Shown: piece after piece, positions 10,183 to 19,182 of the stretch
Position numbering within the stretch: position 1 is the stretch's first letter
How the letters are laid out: every line of letters begins with the position of its first letter
Origin: Vibrio vulnificus NBRC 15645 = ATCC 27562
GTDB taxonomy: Bacteria; Pseudomonadota; Gammaproteobacteria; Enterobacterales; Vibrionaceae
DNA length: 64,000 nt
Direction: 5' to 3'
Assembly: GCF_002224265.1 (NCBI RefSeq)
Contig: NZ_CP012881.1
Span: 62,001 to 126,000 of the forward strand
Notes under the pieces: generated by a model
What the model was told of the DNA's origin: nothing
The model's database searches: none
What the model saw: the letters and a program-made list of their open reading frames with translations, nothing else
Translations under genes and position numbers: made by a program

Positions 10183-11202
10183 TCATTTATGCTGATAACG
10201 ACTCACTTGTTGTTCAATCGCACCAAAAATAGATTGCCCTTGCGCATCGAACATTTCTAAGCGGATAGAATCGCCAAAACGCATAAATGACGTGCTGGCT
10301 TGACCATCACGAATCGTTTCAATCATGCGAATTTCGGCAATACACGAGTAACCCACACCACCTTCTTCAATCGAAGTGCCGTGATCGGTTCCTTGTTTAT
10401 TCGACACAGTACCAGAGCCTATGATTGCCCCTGCAGACAGTGGACGCGTTTTCGCTGCATGCACAATCAGATCGGCAAAATCGAAGGTCATATCAACCCC
10501 TGCGTTCGGCTTACCAAAAGGCTTGTCGTTGTAGGTGGAAATCAGTGGTAAATGAAGCTTGTTCTCATACCAAGCATCGCCCAGTTCATCCAAAGTCACC
10601 GCGACGGGAGAAAACGCAGAAGAGGGTTTGGATTGAAAAAAGCCAAAGCCTTTGGCTAATTCAGCAGGGATCAGGCCACGCAACGAAACGTCATTAACCA
10701 GCATCACCAAACGAATTGACTCTTGCGCTTGCGCAATGCTCGCCCCCATTGGCACGTCTCCCGTGATCACCGCGACTTCGCCTTCAAAATCAATACCCCA
10801 CTCTTCACTGGCAAACTCGATGTTGTCTCGAGGGGCAATAAAGGAATCGGATCCCCCTTGGTACATGAGCGGATCTGTCCAAAAGCTTTCTGGCATTTCA
10901 GCACCACGAGCTTTGCGCACCAACTCCACGTGATTGACGTACGCAGAGCCATCGGCCCACTGATAAGCACGCGGTAACGGTGAATGAACCAAGGTCTCTT
11001 CAAATGGTGAACTTCCCGCTACCTCGCCTTGATTGAGCGCTTGATAAAGCTCTTTCAACTTGGGTTCGCACACAGACCAATGATCCAATGCAAGCTGCAA
11101 TGTCGGCGCGATGTCGGCCGCGGAAACATAACGGCTCAAATCGCGGCTGACGACGATCAACTCACCATCACGATGCGCATTCTTTTTCGTTGCTAATTTC
11201 AT
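10183..11202 (-). CDS. fahA: Fumarylacetoacetate hydrolase
   Basis: 339 residues from ATG 11202, which has GGGAAGAGAG directly before it; an in-frame ATG at 11259 lies inside the end of hmgA and is less likely. The C-terminal FAH domain has the metal-binding DFEGEVAVI segment and the IGSGTVSN motif. The enzyme cleaves fumarylacetoacetate to fumarate and acetoacetate, the last step of tyrosine breakdown. It sits third in the operon, 40 bp after hmgA and 7 bp before maiA. It belongs to the shorter bacterial FAH type. Assignment is strong because the whole pathway is present. Confidence 0.93.
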   Translation of the reverse strand: MKLATKKNAHRDGELIVVSRDLSRYVSAADIAPTLQLALDHWSVCEPKLKELYQALNQGEVAGSSPFEETLVHSPLPRAYQWADGSAYVNHVELVRKARGAEMPESFWTDPLMYQGGSDSFIAPRDNIEFASEEWGIDFEGEVAVITGDVPMGASIAQAQESIRLVMLVNDVSLRGLIPAELAKGFGFFQSKPSSAFSPVAVTLDELGDAWYENKLHLPLISTYNDKPFGKPNAGVDMTFDFADLIVHAAKTRPLSAGAIIGSGTVSNKQGTDHGTSIEEGGVGYSCIAEIRMIETIRDGQASTSFMRFGDSIRLEMFDAQGQSIFGAIEQQVSRYQHK

Positions 11203-11242
11203 CTCTCTTCCCTTCTCAAACCTTGCTGTTCTGTCGTCCGTG

Positions 11243-12379
11243 TTATTTTTGGTTTTCACGCCAACTGTAGACGTATTCTTTGTTTTCTACACTGTCGAGT
11301 TCTTGTGCAAACGTTAATGCATGACGCGTATCAATCATCACCGCGACTTCGTCGGTGAACTTTTTCTTGTACTCTTGGCCTGCTTTGAATGCCTTAGGAT
11401 GTGGCCCATGGGTAAAGCCTGCTGGGTGGAACGTCACCATACCCGCTTCAATGTTGTCGCGGCTGAAAAAATCCCCTGCATGGTAGAACAACACTTCATC
11501 ATAATCGTCGTTGTTGTGATAAAACGGCACTTTCAACGCACCAGGGTCACTTTCGATCGGGCGCGGAACAAAGGTGCAAACAACAAAGCCGTTACCAACA
11601 AAGGTGGTGTGCGCCGATGGTGGCAAGTGATAACGATGAGACATCAAAGGGCGTATATCGCGCCAGTTCAGTTTCACTACGGAGAGATCACCATGCCAAC
11701 CAATGGCATCCAATGGATTAAACGGATAGGTAATCACGCTCACATTGTCGTGGCGTTTCACTTCCACACGCGTCTCTTGCTCTGAGTATTGCGCTTTGAA
11801 CTGATCGTTGATCGACGGCGTTTCAAGTACCGCAGGGTCAAACACCGCATGATTACCAACTAATCCTTTCTCTGGCAGTGAATACGCGGCATCGGTGTTT
11901 TCAATCATCAAAATAAACATCGCCTCTGACGGCTCCAAACGCCAGTTAGTGGAACGCGGGATCATCACGTAATCCCCTTCCCCCACTGCCAAATGGCCAT
12001 AGTCACAATAAAGGTCCGCTTTTCCTTGATGAATAAAGAGCAGTTCGTCGCCATCCGCATTTCGCGCCAGAAACTCCATCTTGGTTTGGGTTTTCCAGAC
12101 CCGGACTTTGCATTCGTGATTGTGAAGCAAATGCGGCACGCTCCAAGGAGAGGCTTGATTAGCGCTGGTCACGCGAGTGAAATCAAACGCTCTCGGTCTT
12201 AAATCGCCTTGCCAATCGACCCAACCTGTTGGCGCATGTTGATGATGGAAATGCGCAGCAGGGCCAAAGAACCCACTGCGCCCCGCTTCACGTTCGTAAA
12301 TCGCCTCTTCAGGAAAATCGGCGTGTGCCTGCTTGGAGCAGACACCTTCCCGATGAGGAAAGGTGATCCATTTATGCAT
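11243..12379 (-). CDS. hmgA: Homogentisate 1,2-dioxygenase
   Basis: 378 residues, the bacterial length. Iron-binding residues are visible as the H...E pair in YHNNDDYDEVLFYH and the later His in HPAGFTHGPHP. The enzyme opens the homogentisate ring to maleylacetoacetate with O2. Its first eight bases overlap the end of hpd (ATGCATAA), indicating translational coupling. In Vibrio, loss of this gene leads to homogentisate build-up and brown pyomelanin pigment; the copy here appears intact. Cytosolic cupin-fold enzyme, operon position two. Confidence 0.96.
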   Translation of the reverse strand: MHKWITFPHREGVCSKQAHADFPEEAIYEREAGRSGFFGPAAHFHHQHAPTGWVDWQGDLRPRAFDFTRVTSANQASPWSVPHLLHNHECKVRVWKTQTKMEFLARNADGDELLFIHQGKADLYCDYGHLAVGEGDYVMIPRSTNWRLEPSEAMFILMIENTDAAYSLPEKGLVGNHAVFDPAVLETPSINDQFKAQYSEQETRVEVKRHDNVSVITYPFNPLDAIGWHGDLSVVKLNWRDIRPLMSHRYHLPPSAHTTFVGNGFVVCTFVPRPIESDPGALKVPFYHNNDDYDEVLFYHAGDFFSRDNIEAGMVTFHPAGFTHGPHPKAFKAGQEYKKKFTDEVAVMIDTRHALTFAQELDSVENKEYVYSWRENQK

Positions 12380-13445
12380 CGTTCAATACTCCGCGACGAA
12401 TCTGATCTTCTTCAATCGATTCAAAAAGGGCTTTAAAGTTGCCTTCACCAAACCCTTCATTGCCTTTACGCTGAATGATTTCAAAGAAGACTGGGCCAAT
12501 CACTGTTTGGGTAAAGATCTGCAATAAGATGCCATCTTTCAAAGGAGCACCATCGATCAGAATGCGCAGATCTCGTAGTCGGTTGACATCTTCTTTGTGC
12601 CCTTCCACACGCGTATCCACTTTATCGTAGTAAGTATCCGGCGTTGGCATAAAGTCCATACCGCGCTCGCGCAGCGTTTGAACCGTTTGGTAGATATCAT
12701 CGGTGGTGAGCGCGATGTGCTGAATACCTTCGCCATTGTATTCACGAATGAACTCTTCGATTTGTGACTTATCGTCTGATGATTCATTAATTGGGATACG
12801 AATTTTGCCACACGGTGCGGTCATGGCTCGGCTCACCAGACCAGTGAGTTTCCCTTCAATATCGAAATAACGAATTTCACGGAAGTTACCAATACGCTCA
12901 TAAAATCCCGCCCAAGTATCCATGTTGCCGCGTTTTACGTTGTGGGTAAGGTGGTCAATTTCATACAAGCCGACATCCGAGTTCGCCAGGCGCTGAGCGG
13001 AGTCGTCATAAAAACGAAAGTCGACATCGTAGATACTCTGCTTACCGTAGCGATCAACAAAATAGAGCAAACTGCCACCAATGCCATGCACAGCAGGGAT
13101 ACTCAGTTCCATCGGTCCTATTTCTGTTTTGTATTCTTCTGCGCCATTGGTCAATGCGTGCTTAAGTGCTGACGCTGCATCTTGCACTCGAAATGCCATC
13201 CCACATACTGAAGGTCCATGAACGTTTGCAAACTCCTCAGCCTGACTGTGCGGCTGAGCATTAACGACAAAGTTGATATCGCCCTGGCGATATAACCAAG
13301 CTTCTTTCGAGCGATGCTTGGCGACTTCCGCAAAGCCCAGCGAGGAAAACAAATGCTTAAGCTGCTCGATACCTGTGTTATCGGCGGCGGTGTATTCGAC
13401 AAACTCAAATCCGTCTGTGCCCAGTGGGTTGATTGCATCCACCAT
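12372..13445 (-). CDS. hpd: 4-Hydroxyphenylpyruvate dioxygenase
   Basis: 357 residues with the two vicinal-oxygen-chelate domains of HPPD. The Fe(II) triad is seen in IDHLTHN (first His), GIQHIALTTDD (second His) and PVFFEIIQRKG (Glu), the last followed by the conserved G-N-x-GFGxGNF region. It converts 4-hydroxyphenylpyruvate to homogentisate and is the entry enzyme and first gene of the operon. AAAGGAGAAAG lies before the ATG. About 120 and 205 bp upstream are two TyrR-like boxes, so induction or repression by TyrR with aromatic amino acids is likely but inferred. Confidence 0.96.
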   Translation of the reverse strand: MVDAINPLGTDGFEFVEYTAADNTGIEQLKHLFSSLGFAEVAKHRSKEAWLYRQGDINFVVNAQPHSQAEEFANVHGPSVCGMAFRVQDAASALKHALTNGAEEYKTEIGPMELSIPAVHGIGGSLLYFVDRYGKQSIYDVDFRFYDDSAQRLANSDVGLYEIDHLTHNVKRGNMDTWAGFYERIGNFREIRYFDIEGKLTGLVSRAMTAPCGKIRIPINESSDDKSQIEEFIREYNGEGIQHIALTTDDIYQTVQTLRERGMDFMPTPDTYYDKVDTRVEGHKEDVNRLRDLRILIDGAPLKDGILLQIFTQTVIGPVFFEIIQRKGNEGFGEGNFKALFESIEEDQIRRGVLNDA

Positions 13446-13563
13446 GACTTTCTCCTTTTAGACTGCGTTTTATTTTGGTTAACACTTTGTTAACTTGAAC
13501 CAGAGTCAGAAGAATTGGAATAGCGCCTGTCTACTGGAGAAAAACTCAATCCACACGCCAAAA

Positions 13564-13581
13564 TGTAAAGCATTTGTTACA
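13564..13581. promoter_or_regulatory. TyrR-like box 1
   Basis: TGTAAA-GCATTT-GTTACA matches the TyrR consensus TGTAAA-N6-TTTACA at 11 of 12 fixed positions. It lies in the 410-bp gap between hpd and the divergent peptidase gene, 119 bp upstream of hpd. Confidence 0.65.
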
Positions 13582-13647
13582 CCAAAAGCGAATAACCATA
13601 ATTTGACACAAAAGCGTGCCATTCCCTCTTCGATTACCCCTTTGCGT

Positions 13648-13665
13648 TGTACGAGCCAATTTACA
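13648..13665. promoter_or_regulatory. TyrR-like box 2
   Basis: TGTACG-AGCCAA-TTTACA matches the TyrR consensus at 10 of 12 fixed positions and keeps the outer G and C regarded as essential. It lies 84 bp from box 1 (centre to centre, eight helical turns), which would allow looping between TyrR dimers. Confidence 0.55.
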
Positions 13666-13855
13666 GACCAATCGTAAATGTAAATTTTATGTTAACCACT
13701 GAGTAATGATTATTTTCCCGTTGTTTCAAACGTCATTATTGTGTCAGTCCGTCCGTTTATTTGATTCAACGCAGTTTTATTGTCTGCCAACTATGCACAA
13801 TAGAGCATTCTGTTCCTACACGGGCGCTGCCCACAGCAAAAGAGAGATCAGCCGA

Positions 13856-14962
13856 ATGATTCCAGTAAACCAAGAACGTCTTATCGAGCATTTTTGTCAG
13901 TTAGTGCGCATCGACAGTGAGTCGATGAATGAAAAAGCAATTGCCGAAGCGCTGGCTGAACAGCTCGGCGACATGGGCTTTAGCGTGCACAAACTGCCTG
14001 TGCCAGAACACATCTCGAATGGCTTTAACGTCTATGCACGCTTAGAGGGTGAGCTTGAAGGTTCCATCTTATTAAGTTGTCACATGGATACCGTGGCGCC
14101 GGGCAATGGCATTGAACCTGTGATTGAAGATGGCATTATCCGTTCAAAAGGAAACACCATTCTTGGTGGTGATGACAAATCGGGCATCGCTGCCATTATG
14201 GAAGCCGTGCGTCTGCTGAAAGAGCAAAATCAACAGCACAAAACCATAGAGCTTGCCTTTACTGTGCATGAAGAAGGCGGCCTGTTTGGTTCCGAATATT
14301 TTGATATGAGCTACGTCACGGCTCAGCAAGCGATTGTACTGGATACAGGTGGCCCAATTGGCTCTATTGTCACGGCAGCACCTGGCCAACAGAAAATCGT
14401 CGCTACGATTAAAGGTCGCCCTGCTCACGCAGGTTTGGCGCCAGAAGAAGGCATCAGTGCCATTATGGTAGCCGCCGATGCCATCAATCAAATGAAACTG
14501 CTGCGTATTGACTCGGAAACGACTGCCAATATTGGTTCGGTTCACGGCGGTCAGGCGACAAACATTGTCATGCCAGAGTTGAAAATTGTTGCGGAAGCTC
14601 GCTCGCTCAATGCAGAAAAGCTCGATGCACAAGTCGAGCACATGATCACGACTTTTGAGCGTGTCGCCGAAGAACATGGTGCGAAAGTGGAGATTGAATC
14701 GAGCCGCGCGTACAACGCGTTTGTGCTTAGCGATGACCATCCTCACGTCGTGGAAATTAAGCAAGCTTTTGCGGACATTGGTGTAGACGCCATAACCAAA
14801 GGCACTGGAGGCGGTAGTGATGCTAATAACTTCAATGCCAAGGGTTTAACGACGGTCAATCTGTCGACCGGCATGTCAAAAGTACACACAACAGAAGAGT
14901 TCATTGCCATTGCGGACATGGTCAAAATCACCGAATTTTTGACTCACTACTTAGCCAAGTAA
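13856..14962 (+). CDS. M20-family peptidase, PepT-like
   Basis: 368 residues from ATG 13856, with AGAGAG upstream; the open frame extends 50 codons further but that stretch reads as intergenic sequence. The di-zinc catalytic residues are visible: H76 and D78 in CHMDTVAPGN, D106/D107 in GGDDKSG, and E139/E140 in HEEGGLFG. A dimerisation domain interrupts the catalytic one, as in tripeptidase T. Members remove N-terminal residues from small peptides in the cytosol. It is close to the 'peptidase T-like' (PepT2) group and shorter than true PepT (about 408). It is divergent from the tyrosine operon, whose TyrR-like boxes lie in the shared gap. Confidence 0.88.
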   Translation: MIPVNQERLIEHFCQLVRIDSESMNEKAIAEALAEQLGDMGFSVHKLPVPEHISNGFNVYARLEGELEGSILLSCHMDTVAPGNGIEPVIEDGIIRSKGNTILGGDDKSGIAAIMEAVRLLKEQNQQHKTIELAFTVHEEGGLFGSEYFDMSYVTAQQAIVLDTGGPIGSIVTAAPGQQKIVATIKGRPAHAGLAPEEGISAIMVAADAINQMKLLRIDSETTANIGSVHGGQATNIVMPELKIVAEARSLNAEKLDAQVEHMITTFERVAEEHGAKVEIESSRAYNAFVLSDDHPHVVEIKQAFADIGVDAITKGTGGGSDANNFNAKGLTTVNLSTGMSKVHTTEEFIAIADMVKITEFLTHYLAK

Positions 14963-14971
14963 TCCCTTTGA

Positions 14972-14996
14972 CGCACTGGCCCTGCCAGTGCGTTTT
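14972..14996 (+). terminator. Terminator of the PepT-like gene
   Basis: CGCACTGGC (14972-14980) and GCCAGTGCG (14984-14992) form a perfect 9-bp stem with a 3-nt loop, followed by TTTTCT. Confidence 0.88.
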
Positions 14997-15194
14997 CTCT
15001 GTTATTTGTTTCCTCTCATATTAGTTTCCTCTTAAACCCAAAGTCTGATCACCCATTCCGTTGAAAGTTCTTTAGATCTCGCAAAGCAATGAAACGAGAG
15101 TTTATCTTTCATGGATTTATCGATAATCATCACATTTAGTTGCTATTCAAATGATTACTATGCATTTAGTTTTAATTAATAACGTGATAATCAA

Positions 15195-17099
15195 ATGAAA
15201 AAGACCCTTTTAACCAGTGCAATTGCGCTCTCCCTGACTTTTCCAGCCCTCGCCGCGAATGGCGATATCCATAACGTCACTATTCTCGGCACATCTGACC
15301 TTCACGGCCATTTTATGCCTTGGGACTACGCCGCGGACAAACTCAATATGAGCGGCAGCCTGAGCCAAATCGCCACCAAAGTAAAAGCGATTCGCCAAGA
15401 ACAAAATAACGTCATTTTGGTCGACGCAGGTGACACCATTCAAGGCAACTTTGTCGAAACGTTTAAAGAAGAGCCGATCGATCCAATGATGCTCGGCTTC
15501 AATGAGATGAACTATGACGTTTGGGTATTAGGCAATCATGAGTTTGATTTTGGCTTGAACGTGCTTAATCGCTCTCTCACCCAATTCAAAGGCACCTCTC
15601 TGGCAGGCAACATTCAACGCCCTGATGGCAACCCGTTTTTGCCGGGTTACACCATCATTGAGCGTGGTGGGATAAAAATCGGCGTGATCGGAATGGACAC
15701 GCCCATGACGCAAGTCTTCGCTGAAGGAACCAATCGCCTTGAAGGGATGACCTTCACCAACCCGACGCTGGAAGTGAAAAAAATCGTCAAGCAGATTGAG
15801 GGCAAAGTCGATGCGATTGTACTAGTTGCCCACATGGGCCTAGACAATGAAAACGACATCGCAGACACCGGTGTCACCGACATTGCCAACGGAAATCCAG
15901 AGCTTGATGCCATTGTGGCCGGCCACATGCATACGCGCATTGATAAAGCCGTGGTCAATGGCGTCATCATCACCGAGCCCGACAAATATGGCCGCGCGCT
16001 GTCACGCATTGACTTGCAGTTTGAAGAGCAAAATGGCCAATTCACCTTGATCAACAAAGACAGCTACACCTACAAGATCAAGGGCATCGATTCGGATGAC
16101 AAAATGGAATCACTCTACGAACCGTATCACAAGCGTCTGCGTGAAATGGCCAACCGCGAAGTAGCGCAGCTAACTGGCGTCAACTTAGTACCAGAAAACG
16201 ACATTCGCGGTATCCCGCAAGTGCATATTCAAGACACAGGGATCAGCGCTCTTTTCCAAGAAGCAAGTTTTTTCTATGCACCTCAAGCCAACGTCATTGC
16301 ACTGCAAATTGACAATGACAACGCCAAGCTGGACGTAGGCCCAATCAAAGCTAAAGACATCGCGTACAACTACCAATATGCAGGCGGTGAGATCACGGTT
16401 TACCAAATGACAGGCAAAGAGTTGAAACAGTACATGGAGTGGTCTGCTGGTTACTTCAATTCGGTGCAACCGGGGGATGTGACATACAGCTTCAATCCTG
16501 AAAGACGCGCCTCAAAGTACTCAACCAACGACTTCTTCGCGGGCGTCACCTACACCATCGACTTAACTCAGCCAGCAGGCCAGCGCATTACTGATCTCAA
16601 GTTTGCCGATGGCAAACCCGTGTTAGACGACAGCGAGATTCGCCTCGGCATGAACAGCTACCGTATGGGCCATTTGACCCAAAAAGGCGGTGTGTTAGAG
16701 GGCCAAACTTTCCCTGTTCTGTTTGATACCGAAGCAAAATATGGAGAGGAACAAGGCACCATCCGAAATCTCACCATCCGCTACCTCACCGAGCAGAAAC
16801 AAGGACAATACGTTGGCCAACCGATGCAACGCTGGAAACTCTCTGGTTTGCAGGGGTTTGAGAAAGAAGGGGCGATCGTCAAACAGTTGATCAACAAAGG
16901 CAAAATCGATGTACCTGCCAGTGAAGATGGCCGCTACACCAACATTGCTTCAATAAATGTCAAAGCACTGGTGTTCACTAATCCACAGGCTAAAAACGAA
17001 GCCATTACTTCTCGCCTTGCTAAAATTGAGGAAGCATATCCTGCTGAGAAACAACATCTTAAACGCGAGTTGATCCTCATCGAAGCCCTGAACCCATAA
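15195..17099 (+). CDS. Periplasmic 5'-nucleotidase / metallophosphatase (UshA family)
   Basis: 634 residues. A signal peptide ends at ALA|ANG (20/21). The N-terminal calcineurin-type domain carries all metal motifs in order: SDLHGHF (D35, H37), DAGDTIQG, GNHEFD and GHMHTR. The C-terminal half is the nucleotidase substrate-binding domain. The protein should remove phosphate from extracellular nucleotides, letting the cell salvage nucleosides and phosphate. It resembles the 'bifunctional metallophosphatase/5'-nucleotidase' group more than classical UshA or CpdB, so I give no symbol. It is a single gene with a terminator after it. The upstream region is AT-rich and the ribosome-binding site is weak. 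Confidence 0.88.
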   Translation: MKKTLLTSAIALSLTFPALAANGDIHNVTILGTSDLHGHFMPWDYAADKLNMSGSLSQIATKVKAIRQEQNNVILVDAGDTIQGNFVETFKEEPIDPMMLGFNEMNYDVWVLGNHEFDFGLNVLNRSLTQFKGTSLAGNIQRPDGNPFLPGYTIIERGGIKIGVIGMDTPMTQVFAEGTNRLEGMTFTNPTLEVKKIVKQIEGKVDAIVLVAHMGLDNENDIADTGVTDIANGNPELDAIVAGHMHTRIDKAVVNGVIITEPDKYGRALSRIDLQFEEQNGQFTLINKDSYTYKIKGIDSDDKMESLYEPYHKRLREMANREVAQLTGVNLVPENDIRGIPQVHIQDTGISALFQEASFFYAPQANVIALQIDNDNAKLDVGPIKAKDIAYNYQYAGGEITVYQMTGKELKQYMEWSAGYFNSVQPGDVTYSFNPERRASKYSTNDFFAGVTYTIDLTQPAGQRITDLKFADGKPVLDDSEIRLGMNSYRMGHLTQKGGVLEGQTFPVLFDTEAKYGEEQGTIRNLTIRYLTEQKQGQYVGQPMQRWKLSGLQGFEKEGAIVKQLINKGKIDVPASEDGRYTNIASINVKALVFTNPQAKNEAITSRLAKIEEAYPAEKQHLKRELILIEALNP

Positions 17100-17107
17100 A
17101 CCACGTC

Positions 17108-17136
17108 TGTGCACCTCTTAGTAGGTGCACATTTTT
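17108..17136 (+). terminator. Terminator of the nucleotidase gene
   Basis: TGTGCACCT (17108-17116) pairs perfectly with AGGTGCACA (17123-17131), a 6-nt loop, then five Ts. Confidence 0.92.
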
Positions 17137-17207
17137 CTCTCGCAAAATTGTCACAATAAAATTTCCTTTCGCCCCCTTTTGCCTGTCGACATCACAAAAA
17201 AAATAGG

Positions 17208-17231
17208 ATAGGTTTAGATGTATAGACGTCC
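17208..17231. promoter_or_regulatory. MetJ operator (tandem met boxes)
   Basis: Adjacent 8-mers AGATGTAT (17216-17223) and AGACGTCC (17224-17231) match the met-box consensus AGACGTCT at 5 and 7 positions, and the preceding 8-mer (17208-17215) is a weaker third copy. They lie 28 bp before metA, where MetJ with S-adenosylmethionine would repress. Confidence 0.8.
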
Positions 17232-17258
17232 AAAAGAGATTAGCTTAGGGAGAAAGCT

Positions 17259-18200
17259 GTGCCTATTCGTATTCCAGATCAATTACCAGCGGCAGATGTT
17301 TTGCGAACTGAAAACATCTTCGTCATGAGTGAAACTCGTGCCGCCAAGCAAGAAATTCGTCCGCTGAGGGTACTGATTCTCAATTTGATGCCGAAAAAAA
17401 TTGAGACAGAAACTCAGTTTTTACGCCTGCTCTCTAACAGCCCTCTCCAGGTCAATGTCGAGCTGCTGCGTATTGACGATCGCCCGAGCAAAAACACCCC
17501 GACTGAACATCTCGACAATTTTTATCGTCAATTCGAGATGGTGAAAAACCGTAACTTTGATGGATTGATCATCACAGGTGCGCCGCTAGGCTTGGTGCAG
17601 TTTGAAGATGTGATTTATTGGGATCACCTCAAAACCATCATGGAATGGGCGAAATCACACGTTACCTCAACTCTGTATGTCTGTTGGGCTGCGCAAGCAG
17701 GCCTGAAATTGCTTTACAATTTGCCAAAGCAGACACGTAAAGAGAAGCTCTCTGGCGTGTATCACCACCGTATTCACAAACCTTATCATCCGGTTTTACG
17801 TGGCTTTGATGATTCCTTTTTGGCCCCCCATTCTCGCTACGCCGATTTTTCGCCAGAGTATCTCGCAGAACACACCGATTTGGATATTCTCGCGACGTCT
17901 GACGATGCAGGCGTTTACCTAGCCACCACCAAAGACAAGCGCAACGTCTTTGTTACTGGCCACCCAGAATATGACCCGCACACGCTGCACAATGAATACA
18001 TTCGCGATTTGGGTGAAGGCATGGAACCGGCAATTCCGGTTAACTACTACCCCAATGACAACCCAGATAATCCGCCAATTGCAAGCTGGCGTAGCCACGG
18101 ACACCTGCTTTTCTCGAACTGGTTGAACTATTGCGTTTACCAACAAACGCCTTACGATCTCGATCATTTCAGCGAAGACGCGTTCACCAAAGACGAATAG
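17259..18200 (+). CDS. metA: Homoserine O-succinyltransferase
   Basis: 313 residues starting at GTG 17259, preceded by AGGGAGAAAG. It activates homoserine with succinyl-CoA, the committed step of methionine synthesis. The catalytic Cys142 is in VCWAAQAG, and the H-x-E pair in GHPEYDP completes the usual triad. Length and N-terminus ([11 protein letters not shown]) agree with enterobacterial MetA. MetJ boxes directly upstream show methionine control at the DNA level. In related enzymes one residue near the active site decides succinyl versus acetyl use; by overall similarity I expect succinyl-CoA. Cytosolic. Confidence 0.96.
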   Translation: MPIRIPDQLPAADVLRTENIFVMSETRAAKQEIRPLRVLILNLMPKKIETETQFLRLLSNSPLQVNVELLRIDDRPSKNTPTEHLDNFYRQFEMVKNRNFDGLIITGAPLGLVQFEDVIYWDHLKTIMEWAKSHVTSTLYVCWAAQAGLKLLYNLPKQTRKEKLSGVYHHRIHKPYHPVLRGFDDSFLAPHSRYADFSPEYLAEHTDLDILATSDDAGVYLATTKDKRNVFVTGHPEYDPHTLHNEYIRDLGEGMEPAIPVNYYPNDNPDNPPIASWRSHGHLLFSNWLNYCVYQQTPYDLDHFSEDAFTKDE

Positions 18201-18225
18201 CGCCACACGATATCAAACCTTTTTT

Positions 18226-18256
18226 ACAACAGGTCGCCTTTGAGGCGGCCTGTTGT
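18226..18256 (+). terminator. Hairpin after metA
   Basis: A 14-bp stem (18226-18239 with 18243-18256, one G-U pair) with a 3-nt loop, 25 bp after the metA stop. Only CGTTT follows, so the U-tract is poor, but stem stability is high. Confidence 0.7.
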
Positions 18257-18355
18257 CGTTTATGCAAAGTGACTCGCATTGTCGATGTCGATTGATAGGC
18301 AATAGACCCCAAGGATTTATCATCTCTTCAGGCCACATTAAAAAGAACGAAAACG

Positions 18356-19090
18356 ATGAAAAAACAAACTCTTCTTTTGCCGCAATTGGTAGCACTTACC
18401 CTTTTGACCGGGTGTGTCACAGTCACTGAAGGCCAAGCACAAAAAGATCCGGACCCAATTGGCATGGCAGAATCTCGCATTGCCTTGGGGCTTGGCTATC
18501 TCGAAAATGGCGCGATGATCAAAGCCCATGACAACTTACAACAAGCCCTGACACACGCTCCTGATTATTACCGAGCACAGCTTTCCATGGCCCACTACTA
18601 CGAGCGTGTCGGTGAAAACGGCAAAGCTGAAGATATTTATCAAAAATCGGCTCGTCAGCACCCCAAAAACGGCAACGTATTGAACAACTACGGCACGTTT
18701 TTATGCAAAAAGGGCGAGTATGACAAAGCGGATCGTTTGTTTAATCGTGCTATTGAGCAGCCATACTACTACTTGATTCCTGCCAGCTATGAAAACGCCG
18801 CTTTTTGTGCTCTGAAGGCGGGAGAAAATGTAAAAGCGCAAACCTATTTTACTCGTGCAATTGACTACGACCCACACCGCCCTAAATCCATTTTGAACCT
18901 AGCGAAGCTGGAAGTGGATGCTGGTAACTACACCCAAGCACGCCTACGTTTGATGCGCTTCCACCAAAGCTATGGGCTGCAAATCCCCTCGCTTAAACTG
19001 ATGATCGATTTAGAAGACAAAGCAGGTAATGTGGCGTTGGTGAAAAAGTATCAGAGTGAATTGGACAAATTGACGGCCCGCCAAGGCTAA
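18356..19090 (+). CDS. PilW/PilF-like TPR lipoprotein (type IV pilus assembly)
   Basis: 244 residues. The N-terminus is a lipoprotein signal with lipobox L17-T-G-C20, so the mature protein is probably tethered to the outer membrane. Six or so TPR units fill the rest, beginning ALGLGYLENGAMIKAHDNLQQAL, which is the PilW/PilF pattern. These proteins help the PilQ secretin form and stabilise type IV pili. The usual pilW location is beside rlmN, rodZ and ispG; here it stands alone between metA and rlmF. It may therefore be a relocated gene or a second paralogue. Pilus role is by family only. Confidence 0.8.
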   Translation: MKKQTLLLPQLVALTLLTGCVTVTEGQAQKDPDPIGMAESRIALGLGYLENGAMIKAHDNLQQALTHAPDYYRAQLSMAHYYERVGENGKAEDIYQKSARQHPKNGNVLNNYGTFLCKKGEYDKADRLFNRAIEQPYYYLIPASYENAAFCALKAGENVKAQTYFTRAIDYDPHRPKSILNLAKLEVDAGNYTQARLRLMRFHQSYGLQIPSLKLMIDLEDKAGNVALVKKYQSELDKLTARQG

Positions 19091-19129
19091 CGAGTGCTGG
19101 CGTGTGAAATCAAAAGGCGCGACCAACAA

Positions 19130-19160
19130 AAACCTCTGCCCAAAAAGCAGAGGTTTTTTT
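19130..19160. terminator. Bidirectional terminator
   Basis: AAACCTCTGC (19130-19139) and GCAGAGGTTT (19147-19156) form a perfect 10-bp stem with a 7-nt loop. T runs on either strand suit both the PilW-like gene (plus) and the small membrane gene (minus). Confidence 0.9.
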
Positions 19161-19182
19161 ATGGTTTTACCGCCCACATTAC

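Noticed and set aside
13500..13560. Possible sigma-54 promoter (TGGC...TTGA on the minus strand) upstream of hpd
   Set aside because: The -12 element reads GA in place of the nearly invariant GC, so the match is too poor to annotate.
13679..13696. Third TyrR-like box (TGTAAA-N6-GTTAAC)
   Set aside because: Only the left half fits; the right half matches three of six consensus positions, no better than chance in AT-rich DNA.
14144..14764. 206-codon minus-strand frame antisense to the PepT-like gene
   Set aside because: It lies wholly inside an intact M20 peptidase gene, has no ribosome-binding site and a composition rich in His/Asn/Phe that is typical of antisense translation.
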